DNA of 6,635 nucleotides from positions 1 through 6,635 of the forward strand of contig JABCSP010000122.1 in assembly GCA_018238825.1 (NCBI GenBank). Reading direction: 5' to 3'. Source of the stretch: Candidatus Thorarchaeota archaeon (GTDB lineage Archaea; Asgardarchaeota; Thorarchaeia; Thorarchaeales; Thorarchaeaceae). This document shows positions 1-6,357 of the stretch, piece by piece. The notes under the pieces are model-generated. The model saw only the letters and a list, made by a program, of their open reading frames with translations. It did no database searches and was not told where the DNA came from. A program made the position numbers and the translations under genes. The stretch's first letter is position 1. Each line of letters opens with the position of its first letter.

Positions 1-104
1 AACATGATTATTTTTGCTTCGCAAAAACTGCGTACATGTTTTTGGTGAAGTGTTACTTCACCAAAATAAACTTGTTTTGGATTAAACCTTTTTCTAAAAG
101 GTTT
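1..104. repeat. Cluster of three perfect short-loop hairpins
   Basis: Three consecutive inverted repeats are visible. Hairpin 1 is at 11-27 (7-bp arms TTTTTGC/GCAAAAA, loop TTC) and is itself enclosed by AACATG (1-6) and CATGTT (35-40). Hairpin 2 is at 40-66 (12-bp arms TTTTGGTGAAGT/ACTTCACCAAAA, loop GTT). Hairpin 3 is at 84-104 (9-bp arms AAACCTTTT/AAAAGGTTT, loop TCT). All have three-base loops and no mismatches. They lie 55 bases or more past the stop of the leftward half-SMC gene, so they could end or protect that transcript, separate convergent transcripts, or belong to a dispersed intergenic repeat. The structure is seen directly; the role is not known. Confidence 0.75.
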
Positions 105-158
105 GACGTTTCAATCCTTGTTTTTGTAGACGGCTTTTGCAACTATTGTTGATTTTAC

Positions 159-1508
159 TTACTCTTCATTCAGTGTTGCAATCTCTCTCTCGAGCTGTCC
201 CTTTCGACGAGCTAGTTCCTTCTCATCCGACTTCTCCATGATTGTCCAGACATGAGACCACTTGCTTTCGATTGCTTGCAGTTCTGCTTCCTCAACTTGA
301 ACTCGCTCTCTTACGCTTCTGAGGAGCAAATCTTTACCCTCTATCTCCGCCTGAAGTGCCTTGTATTTGCCATGTGTTTCTGTTCTCTTAGTATTCCATT
401 CTGCAAAAGCTTCCAATTCATCTCGAAGTTTGGAACGTTCTTCTTCTATTTCTTGAATCTCTTCTCGAAGTTCTCTCTGTTTTTCCATGGTAGATTCTTT
501 TGTAGCGGTAATTCGGTCAATGTCTTCTTGGAGTTTCTCTTTGCGTCTTCTCTCTGATTTGACTTTCTTTTCTAACTCTCGAAGCTCACCTACTTGTTTC
601 TTAGAGTCGCCCTCTAATCGCGTAAGATTTCTTTCCTCTTCCTCTATCTTTGCATCAATTCTACCTATTTCCACCTGAAGATTTGAGAGCGTGCTTGTAA
701 GTTCCTCAGTTTCAGACTCATTCTCAGATATGCTCGATTGAATCTGGGTCTGCTCATCAAGAATCGAAACAAGTCCTGATTCTTTCCCATCGATTTCTTC
801 TTTGATATTTTGAACTCTTTCTATGATATCATTTAATGATGCCCATTTCAAATCATGTTCAAGTAGCTTTTCTTGCTCCAGAAATGCTCTTTTTTTCTCC
901 AATCTAGTAAGGTCGTGCTGGAGAAGTTCTAGTTCTCTCTCCACTGATTTTGATTCGGTAAGGGCGGTTTCCAACCTGTGACGGCTCTGAATTACTGCGG
1001 TTTCTTGGAGGATGATCCTATCTCTCAGAGCATCAAGACCTGTTCCCTCTTCTACAAGTCTACGCACTTCATGGGGGTCCATATCTCGAATTGCATTGAT
1101 TCTTTCCTGAGGAATGAAAACTAGTGGATTATCTGTATCCAGACCGAATGAATCTACAATATGTCGCAATTCTGCAGCCTTGACTCTACGTCCATCTACA
1201 TACGCTCTTGGAATTCCATCTCTATCAATTTTACGTAGAAACTTCCTATTCTGCCCATTTACTTTTACGTTGACCTCTACCTGGGCAGTACTGGCTCCAT
1301 GACGGATGAAATCACTCCATTTGGAATATCGATTCTCTCGTTGATTTGATCCTAGGGCAAATTTGAGAGCATGGAAAATCGAGGTCTTGCCAGATCCATT
1401 GGGTCCTGCTATCACCGTGAGTCCTTTGTCAAAGAGTACTTCCCCCGAGTAGAATGAGAGGAAGTTATCCAACTTTGCAGACTCTATGTGAGCTCTAACA
1501 TTACTCAA
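159..1508 (-). CDS. SMC-family N-terminal half: ATPase head plus coiled coil, no hinge or C-terminal half
   Basis: SMC proteins are chromosome-organising or repair ATPases whose head is built from both ends of the chain. This 449-residue product has an intact Walker A, GPNGSGKT (residues 35-42), after an SMC-like strand (KLDNFLSFYSGEVLF). A Q-loop region follows with FIPQERINAI (Q134) and DPHEVRRLVEEGTGL, then an unbroken charged coiled coil from about 165 to the end. The hinge, the second coil, the ABC signature and Walker B are absent, so it cannot form a complete ATPase site alone. Full archaeal SMCs are roughly 1,150-1,200 residues. The natural stop is followed by only 15 more open codons in frame. 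The FIPQ Q-loop and the DFIRHGASTAQVEV stretch recall eukaryotic SMC5/6 more than canonical SMC (inference). The start is TTG at 1508; the nearby ATG at 1501 is out of frame. It lies 15 bp after the pseudo-AAA gene, probably in one operon with it. A partner C-terminal half may be encoded elsewhere. Confidence 0.88.
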   Translation of the reverse strand: MSNVRAHIESAKLDNFLSFYSGEVLFDKGLTVIAGPNGSGKTSIFHALKFALGSNQRENRYSKWSDFIRHGASTAQVEVNVKVNGQNRKFLRKIDRDGIPRAYVDGRRVKAAELRHIVDSFGLDTDNPLVFIPQERINAIRDMDPHEVRRLVEEGTGLDALRDRIILQETAVIQSRHRLETALTESKSVERELELLQHDLTRLEKKRAFLEQEKLLEHDLKWASLNDIIERVQNIKEEIDGKESGLVSILDEQTQIQSSISENESETEELTSTLSNLQVEIGRIDAKIEEEERNLTRLEGDSKKQVGELRELEKKVKSERRRKEKLQEDIDRITATKESTMEKQRELREEIQEIEEERSKLRDELEAFAEWNTKRTETHGKYKALQAEIEGKDLLLRSVRERVQVEEAELQAIESKWSHVWTIMEKSDEKELARRKGQLEREIATLNEE

Positions 1509-1516
1509 ATTTTGTT

Positions 1517-1520
1517 CCCC
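1517..1520 (-). promoter_or_regulatory. GGGG ribosome-binding-like site for the half-SMC gene
   Basis: On the minus strand GGGG lies 8 nt before the TTG start at 1508, inside the 15-bp gap after the upstream gene's TAA. It supports the TTG as the true start. Pairing with a normal archaeal anti-SD would need a wobble pair. The pseudo-AAA gene has the same arrangement. Confidence 0.5.
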
Positions 1521-1523
1521 TAG

Positions 1524-2594
1524 TTAACGACCCATTATTCTATGAAGTCTATCGCTACTTTTCTTGGCTCTAAGCAATCTTGTAAGACGATCTTCTGGAC
1601 TACCATTCAAAAGGTAGGGGTGCTTTGCAAGAAACTCCCTATCACTTTTTGATAGTGGCATACCATCATTTAATACCTCTATGATCCGTTGGGTTTCAGC
1701 GTAGTTCTCCCCAACAGCCATCAAGTAAAGCTGATCCAGAAAGTCGTCTGGATACTCACTACTGAGAGCATCCATTGGTGGTTGAGTTGTACCTGCAGTC
1801 CTTCTAATCACAGAATCGAGAAATCGCGGGTTACTTAGAGGTATCACACCACTATTCTCAATAATCTCTTCGATTTGCTCTCTAGGTATCTGGCCAGTTT
1901 CATTAGTTTCCGACATGAATAACGATACTGCTAATCGCTTCATGCTTGTAAAACTCCACCCATCAGTAAGTTCAGCGACTGCTGTTGGGTCGATATCCTC
2001 CCTATTTTTCAAGACTTGTTCAAGGATTCGAACTCTATCCTCTAGTGAAGTACCTTCAATGATGTAGGTTCTATCAAATGATGAGAGTAACTCTGCATCG
2101 ATATCATTTGGACGAGTTGTTGTACCTATTACCAAGACTTCTTCCTCATCCCAACTTGTTCTAGTGATTTCGTCAAGAAGTATGGCAGACTGGTCACTAT
2201 TACTTGGAGCGACTGCATCGAGCCTCTCTACCAACATCACTGTAGGAGAGTTCCTTCGTGCGAACTCAAACCCCACTCTAATTAACTCAGAACCTCTTTT
2301 AGCCTCATTGAGAATTTCCTCCATTTTGAACCGTACCAATTTTAGTGGTACCTCTCGGCATAGATGATGAGAAAATGCTTCAAAGTCCGTTCCTGGAGGT
2401 CCAATAAGGAGTACTCGTGCACCAAATTCTAGACCCGCCTCTGACATGTTTCGTCTAAGGCTATCATAGCGACTCATCAATGAATGATGTTCCATTGCTT
2501 TTGTCACAACAGAGTACTGACTTATTCTCTCAGTAGGTTGTTTCTCTGGTTCTGTCAGGGTGACTGCTTCTGCATAGATTCTTTCATCGCTCAA
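1524..2594 (-). CDS. Classic-clade AAA protein with degenerate nucleotide-binding motifs (probable pseudo-ATPase)
   Basis: The 356-residue product keeps the Cdc48/FtsH-type AAA layout but has lost its key residues. Walker A begins correctly (LLIGPPGT, 62-69) but continues D70-F71-E72 where GKT/S is expected, so the phosphate-binding lysine is missing. Walker B, normally hhhhDE, reads VMLVERLD (119-126), replacing D-E with E123-R124. Sensor 1 has GTTTRP (157-162), with Thr160 in place of the usual Asn. The SSFDR stretch (171-175) corresponds to the arginine-finger RFDR but has lost one arginine. The lid region (GWSFTSMKRLA, about 212-222) remains recognisable, followed by a roughly 95-residue helical tail of unknown role. 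ATP hydrolysis is therefore unlikely; it may be a structural subunit or adaptor (inference). TTG is the only plausible start, because upstream in-frame codons reach a TAG without an ATG or GTG. It is the first gene of the leftward operon, with the half-SMC gene behind it. Confidence 0.87.
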   Translation of the reverse strand: MSDERIYAEAVTLTEPEKQPTERISQYSVVTKAMEHHSLMSRYDSLRRNMSEAGLEFGARVLLIGPPGTDFEAFSHHLCREVPLKLVRFKMEEILNEAKRGSELIRVGFEFARRNSPTVMLVERLDAVAPSNSDQSAILLDEITRTSWDEEEVLVIGTTTRPNDIDAELLSSFDRTYIIEGTSLEDRVRILEQVLKNREDIDPTAVAELTDGWSFTSMKRLAVSLFMSETNETGQIPREQIEEIIENSGVIPLSNPRFLDSVIRRTAGTTQPPMDALSSEYPDDFLDQLYLMAVGENYAETQRIIEVLNDGMPLSKSDREFLAKHPYLLNGSPEDRLTRLLRAKKSSDRLHRIMGR

Positions 2595-2601
2595 TTTGTA
2601 A

Positions 2602-2605
2602 CCCC
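2602..2605 (-). promoter_or_regulatory. GGGG ribosome-binding-like site for the pseudo-AAA gene
   Basis: Minus-strand GGGG is separated by TTACAAA (7 nt) from the TTG start at 2594. It supports that start and matches the GGGG-to-TTG arrangement of the next gene in the operon. Confidence 0.5.
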
Positions 2606-2656
2606 ACGGTTTGGCCTATAGTTTTTTTTCTTGAAGCCATATTACATCTTCGGAGT

Positions 2657-2669
2657 GGATAAATTTCCG
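2657..2669 (-). promoter_or_regulatory. Candidate BRE/TATA for the leftward operon
   Basis: Read on the minus strand the element is CGGAAATTTATCC, a purine-rich BRE-like part followed by TTTAT. Archaeal initiation about 26 bases downstream of the TATA centre would put the transcript start near 2635. This leaves a leader of about 40 nt that includes the GGGG site. A second TATA-like string at 2617-2620 is too close to the TTG to give a leader containing that site, so I prefer this one. Confidence 0.4.
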
Positions 2670-2673
2670 CGCG

Positions 2674-2711
2674 CTTCGCAGTTATGATATTTCGCGCCTC
2701 ATTATGCGAAG
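2674..2711. promoter_or_regulatory. Inverted repeat centred between the two divergent promoters
   Basis: CTTCGCA (2674-2680) is mirrored by TGCGAAG (2705-2711). Inside, ATGA (2684-2687) is mirrored by TCAT (2699-2702), sharing nearly the same centre (about 2692.5). The dyad lies 5 bp from the leftward candidate BRE/TATA and about 10 bp from the rightward TATA-like box. That placement fits a site for one regulator of both operons (inference). Confidence 0.45.
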
Positions 2712-2720
2712 TTCATAAGC

Positions 2721-2728
2721 GTTATAGA
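2721..2728 (+). promoter_or_regulatory. TATA-like box for the MoxR/VWA operon
   Basis: GTTATAGA is centred about 30 bases before the ATG at 2755. With the usual archaeal spacing, transcription would start at or just before the ATG. No clear ribosome-binding site precedes that ATG, so the mRNA is probably leaderless or nearly so. Confidence 0.45.
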
Positions 2729-2729
2729 G

Positions 2730-2743
2730 CTACAATATTGTAG
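2730..2743. promoter_or_regulatory. Perfect 14-bp palindrome, candidate operator
   Basis: CTACAATATTGTAG is its own reverse complement. It sits directly after the rightward TATA-like box and ends 11 bp before the ATG. A protein bound here would block the polymerase start region, a common position for archaeal repressor operators. The regulator is not identified in this window. Confidence 0.5.
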
Positions 2744-2754
2744 GCTGTGTTACA

Positions 2755-4464
2755 ATGAGCATTCCTTCAGACAAGCTGAGAGAGCTAGTGAATAGTGTAG
2801 TGACAACCGTAGAGAGTAGAGGTCTCTTTGTCCATTCTACAGACCTGGAAATCAAATACACTTCCAGTAGTAAAAACAATAAAATTCAGACTGCTAGACT
2901 TCCTCTCATAGTAGGATCCTGCGTTCTCAATGCGCTGGTTCCTCGTTCTGCTATGCTGTTGGTTGGAGGCCATGGTGGCGGAAAAACAACTCTGGCTAAA
3001 ATCCTTGGTCGGATGATGACAGGGAAGGGTCTAGAAGAGATAGAGGATGGCATTCTACGCGGGCACCCACAGCTAACAGAGGAAAAAATGGTCGCAACAC
3101 TTCGACCTGGACCCCTTATGAAAGATGGAATTGAAGTTGTTGTCTGGCGCTCATTTGTGACTGGTTTCTGGAAGATCATTGATGAAGTTAATCGACTCAC
3201 TCCTCACTCTCAAAATATCCTACTTTCTTTGCTTGCAGAGGGTGAGGTCAAATACTATGACGAGGTCAAGAGATGCAACGAATTCTGTCTTTATGCAACC
3301 CTTAATCCTGCTGATGCAGGGACTTTCGATATGGGGCCTCCATTCCTTGATAGATTTGGGATGGCTGTTCCAATAACGATGCCTACGGTGAGCGACCTTG
3401 AACTGATACTTGCAGCTAGGGATGACCGCCTGTTTGGTTACGATGAATTGTGGCAAGTCCCAGCTCTCCTCACTGAAGAAAATCTCTTGACAATATGGAA
3501 TCTGGCTGATAAAGTTCCAGTATCTTCTCAGGCCTCTGAATACTTGAGATCCATTGTTCGCGAGTTCGGAGCATGCATACGTGGTGACAAGAGCCAATCA
3601 TCTGGTCTTACTGTAGAAACAGGTCTCTGTGATGGATGTCATTTCAACACTGCAAAGAGTGTCTGTAACAAGGTGATTATCCCACTCAGTGTTAGGGCAG
3701 CAAAGGATTTGAATAGATACTCAAAAGCAGCTGCTTGGCTTGTTGGAGCTCAGGAAGTAACCATCGAGATTGTAAAGTCACTTGCACCTCTTGTCTTCTG
3801 GCATAGAACTAGATTTGTCAGGGATGAGTCAGAAAGGTCTCCGTACTATGGTGACATCTATGCTTTCACAAAATATCTAGTGGAACTAGCCTCAGCTAGG
3901 TTCGCGCAGAGAGGGGCCGCAGTAGATATTATTGAGAACCTTAAACATGGAAAGCAATCAAAGGAAGCTATTGAACAACTCAAAGAGATGTCCAAGAGTG
4001 ATTTACTTGTTCGGCTTGACTATGCTAAGTTTGCTAAAGAATTGAAGAAATCAAAATACGCAAAGACGGTCCAGAGTATTGAGCGAGGAATCAAAGATAG
4101 AGATGTTGACAAACTTACAAAATTACATGAGGAGTTACTTCGTGACACAGACTTTCCAAATCGGAGTATGCTTTTGAAACAAACCTCTGATGCACTGCAC
4201 AAATTGACATTGACTCAATTTGAATTGACATTTGAGCAATGGCAGGACATCTGGACCACAATTGGTGTTAGTTATCCAAAATTAACCCCAGTTCTCAAAG
4301 AGACCTTAGAGCCTCCCAAAAGGAAAGTACTCAGGATAGACGGTTTCACCTTGGTTATCTACGTGACTGGTGACTCCCCCGAATCTTCAGTCTTTCTTGA
4401 GATATCGGGCGGCACTGAGGCATTGAAACTGAAGAAAGAGTTAGAGGACCAGTTGAAGTCATAG
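2755..4464 (+). CDS. MoxR-family AAA+ ATPase with four-cysteine insert and long C-terminal extension
   Basis: This 569-residue product has all the MoxR hallmarks. Walker A is GGHGGGKT (71-78). The RGHPQLTEE stretch (102-110) matches the MoxR pre-Walker B segment. Walker B is IIDEVNR (141-147, D143/E144), and LTPHSQNILLSLLAEGEV follows. Sensor 1 is ATLNPAD (N184), the arginine finger is in LDRFG (R200), and sensor 2 is in LSVRAA (R314). Between the lid and sensor 2 there is an insert with Cys274, Cys292, Cys295 and Cys304 (C-x17-C-x2-C-x8-C), a possible zinc or iron-sulfur site. MoxR proteins are usually about 300-350 residues; the extra 220 or so here are helical and end in a short strand-rich segment. 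MoxR ATPases act as cytosolic chaperones that remodel or mature a target chosen by a VWA partner. The next gene, 12 bp downstream, encodes such a protein. ATG is the start, probably leaderless. The substrate is unknown. Confidence 0.92.
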   Translation: MSIPSDKLRELVNSVVTTVESRGLFVHSTDLEIKYTSSSKNNKIQTARLPLIVGSCVLNALVPRSAMLLVGGHGGGKTTLAKILGRMMTGKGLEEIEDGILRGHPQLTEEKMVATLRPGPLMKDGIEVVVWRSFVTGFWKIIDEVNRLTPHSQNILLSLLAEGEVKYYDEVKRCNEFCLYATLNPADAGTFDMGPPFLDRFGMAVPITMPTVSDLELILAARDDRLFGYDELWQVPALLTEENLLTIWNLADKVPVSSQASEYLRSIVREFGACIRGDKSQSSGLTVETGLCDGCHFNTAKSVCNKVIIPLSVRAAKDLNRYSKAAAWLVGAQEVTIEIVKSLAPLVFWHRTRFVRDESERSPYYGDIYAFTKYLVELASARFAQRGAAVDIIENLKHGKQSKEAIEQLKEMSKSDLLVRLDYAKFAKELKKSKYAKTVQSIERGIKDRDVDKLTKLHEELLRDTDFPNRSMLLKQTSDALHKLTLTQFELTFEQWQDIWTTIGVSYPKLTPVLKETLEPPKRKVLRIDGFTLVIYVTGDSPESSVFLEISGGTEALKLKKELEDQLKS

Positions 4465-4467
4465 AGG
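4464..4467 (+). promoter_or_regulatory. GAGG ribosome-binding site for the zincin-VWA gene
   Basis: GAGG begins on the last base of the MoxR stop codon and ends 9 nt before the ATG at 4477. This suggests coupled translation of the two genes. Confidence 0.6.
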
Positions 4468-4476
4468 CTTGAACAA

Positions 4477-6213
4477 ATGGAATCTTACAGCGACACACCA
4501 GTAGAGCAGGATTCTCTCAGAGTTGTTGCTGAACAGGCATGGTTTCAAGCAATTCAAGACTTCTATCATCCACCTCTACCCGAGCCTAAGATTGAGCACA
4601 TCCATGGAGCTTCTAGTTTCTTCTACATTGATTCTGCTAGTTGGACTGTTCATCTGAATACTGCTGGAGTCCCAGTACACATGGTCGCCTCAGATGCAGA
4701 ACAGTATCTGATATCAGTTTGCCATCATGAGATCCAACACTATCTCCTTTGTCCATTTGATGGAGTAATGAATGGTAGAATGTTTGTAGCTGCTCGAAAG
4801 CATGTGAATGATGCTACTGCGATGTTTGTTTGTAACCTGTTTGCGGATCTTGTGGTAGACTCAAATTTGCTAAGAAGATTTGCTTCTCTCACTCATAAGA
4901 GAATCAACTCATCAATCCATGACTCTGCTATACGTATACATGATCATAGCGACCTTTGGAAACTAATCGTCACTTGCTACAGAGTGATGTGGGGTTTTCC
5001 AATTCCGCCAACAGTAACAATTGATCAGAATATCTTTGAAACTGCAAATGAGATTGTGAGCGTAGCTCGCGGTACAGTGGAGCATGAACATAGGTGGCCT
5101 AAGGCTTGTGAGAAGATTGCGAAAATAATTGCAGAGTGGATGCCAGAGGATGATGAAGGATTACCTGGGTCTTCTTCTGGAGGGTCTAAGAATGTTGAGC
5201 ATGAAGGTGTTGATGGTTCGGAGGAAACGATAGATGTTCCTCTCGATGTAGATGCGATAATGGGGAATCCCGTAGAAGCAAGGAATGGAGACCGTGCAAA
5301 GAAGTGCATAGATAGCGCTGAGAAACCCAATCTAGAAGAAGAGATGGAACGACTAGCGATTGATGTTGAGCAACTTGCAGGAGATATCGAGGATTTGCAG
5401 GGTGTTTATCTCACAGCTGGAGTTGGTTCTGAACGAGCTGCGTGGACTAGATTCTGGTATCGGGCAAAAGCCTACGGAGCAATTAGGTTTGAGGTAGATA
5501 CGGAAAAGATGACTGGTTCAGTTCCTCTTACTCCTGAAGTCTGGAGACTGGGTGACCCACTTGAAGAACTTGATATTGTACAATCACTTCAGACATTTCC
5601 TATTCTAATTCCAAATCGAACTACGAGAAAATGGCAACAATATGAAACCACAGGGACTGAGATTTCAAAATCCCCTCCTGATATGCTAATAGTAATTGAC
5701 TCCTCAGGTTCTATGACTTGGGCTATGAGAACTCGTACTATCTCCGGTGATTATCATACTGCCCTAGTTGCTGCTTTTGCAGCGATAGATTTTGCATTTA
5801 GGCGCGGTTGCAGAGTTGCTGCCATTAATTTCAGCGATGGTACAAACATCTGTGATTGGTCCAATGAACGGACACCGATAGAAAGAGTACTCCTCTCTTA
5901 CCAAGGCGGTGGTACAGTAGCCCCCGTCAAGAAGATCATTGCTGCTTGTGATAAAGCTGAATCCGATGTGATTACTCTACTCATTTCTGATGCAGAGGTT
6001 TCCAATTGGAAACAAATGATCAAGGGTGTGGATAGATTATCAAAACGTGGACACAAGCTCTTCTTTTTCCATATAGGTGCTGGAAAGAGTTCTCGAACAA
6101 CCAAGATCCATCAAGCGCTATCCAAGGCAGGAGCCACGGTCTATCCTATCAAGTCAATAAAGGATCTTCCGGGTTTGGTAGTGCGCGAAGTGCGCTCTGT
6201 TTACAGTAAATAA
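4477..6213 (+). CDS. Metallopeptidase-like (HExxH) domain fused to a VWA domain
   Basis: The 578-residue product has two visible domains. Near the N-terminus, VCHHEIQHYLLCPFDG (81-96) carries a zincin motif, H84-E85-x-x-H88. NLFADLVVDSNL (120-131) follows and offers Asp124 or Asp128 as a third metal ligand. This layout recalls the DUF2201-type pairing of a putative metallopeptidase with a VWA-like domain (COG3864), which often neighbours MoxR genes. An acidic Gly/Ser-rich linker spans roughly 222-285, followed by a helical segment. The C-terminal VWA domain has a full MIDAS metal site: DSSGS (D408, S410, S412), T480 in YQGGGT and D505 in LLISDAE. No signal peptide or membrane segment is visible, so it is probably cytosolic. 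It is likely the effector or substrate-recruiting partner of the MoxR ATPase encoded immediately upstream. Protease activity is inferred from the motif only. Start: ATG with a GAGG site. Confidence 0.88.
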   Translation: MESYSDTPVEQDSLRVVAEQAWFQAIQDFYHPPLPEPKIEHIHGASSFFYIDSASWTVHLNTAGVPVHMVASDAEQYLISVCHHEIQHYLLCPFDGVMNGRMFVAARKHVNDATAMFVCNLFADLVVDSNLLRRFASLTHKRINSSIHDSAIRIHDHSDLWKLIVTCYRVMWGFPIPPTVTIDQNIFETANEIVSVARGTVEHEHRWPKACEKIAKIIAEWMPEDDEGLPGSSSGGSKNVEHEGVDGSEETIDVPLDVDAIMGNPVEARNGDRAKKCIDSAEKPNLEEEMERLAIDVEQLAGDIEDLQGVYLTAGVGSERAAWTRFWYRAKAYGAIRFEVDTEKMTGSVPLTPEVWRLGDPLEELDIVQSLQTFPILIPNRTTRKWQQYETTGTEISKSPPDMLIVIDSSGSMTWAMRTRTISGDYHTALVAAFAAIDFAFRRGCRVAAINFSDGTNICDWSNERTPIERVLLSYQGGGTVAPVKKIIAACDKAESDVITLLISDAEVSNWKQMIKGVDRLSKRGHKLFFFHIGAGKSSRTTKIHQALSKAGATVYPIKSIKDLPGLVVREVRSVYSK

Positions 6214-6283
6214 CTCTACATTGCGTTCAACAGTTCTTTACCCAAACTTTTATCTCGTGCCTGATGTGGCAAACGGTTCGTGC

Positions 6284-6309
6284 CCCTCATTACAATGAGG
6301 GTTTCTTTA
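6284..6309 (+). terminator. Hairpin plus T-rich tract after the MoxR/VWA operon
   Basis: CCCTCAT (6284-6290) pairs with ATGAGGG (6295-6301) across a four-base loop and is followed at once by TTTCTTTA. It lies about 70 bp after the zincin-VWA stop. It looks like an intrinsic terminator; archaeal termination depends mainly on the T-rich part. A shorter T-rich stretch near 6247-6252 might also contribute. Confidence 0.5.
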
Positions 6310-6316
6310 TACGAAC

Positions 6317-6324
6317 TTAAATAT
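6317..6324 (+). promoter_or_regulatory. TATA-like box for the partial right-edge gene
   Basis: TTAAATAT is preceded by ACGAAC. With archaeal spacing, transcription would begin near 6347. This fits a leader of about 11 nt before the ATG at 6358. It lies just past the terminator-like hairpin, so this gene seems to be a separate transcription unit. Confidence 0.35.
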
Positions 6325-6357
6325 TGCAAGAAAGACCGAGTAATGCGGTTTAGGTTT

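Noticed and set aside
108..120. GTTTCAATCCTTG, resembling the start of some archaeal CRISPR repeats
   Set aside because: Only one copy is present, with no second repeat or spacers in the window.
111..158. Continuation of the SMC reading frame past its stop, by readthrough or frameshift
   Set aside because: Only 15 further codons exist before TGA, they do not look like coiled coil, and hairpins follow.
252..678. Plus-strand open frames opposite the SMC coiled coil, rich in Phe, Ser and Leu
   Set aside because: Antisense of Glu/Lys/Arg-rich coiled-coil codons gives Phe/Ser/Leu-rich frames that mimic membrane proteins. There is no independent support for a gene.
3220..3597. Minus-strand open frame of 125 codons inside the MoxR gene
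   Set aside because: It lies wholly antisense to conserved MoxR motifs (Walker B downstream segment, sensor 1, arginine finger), so it is a shadow of that coding constraint.
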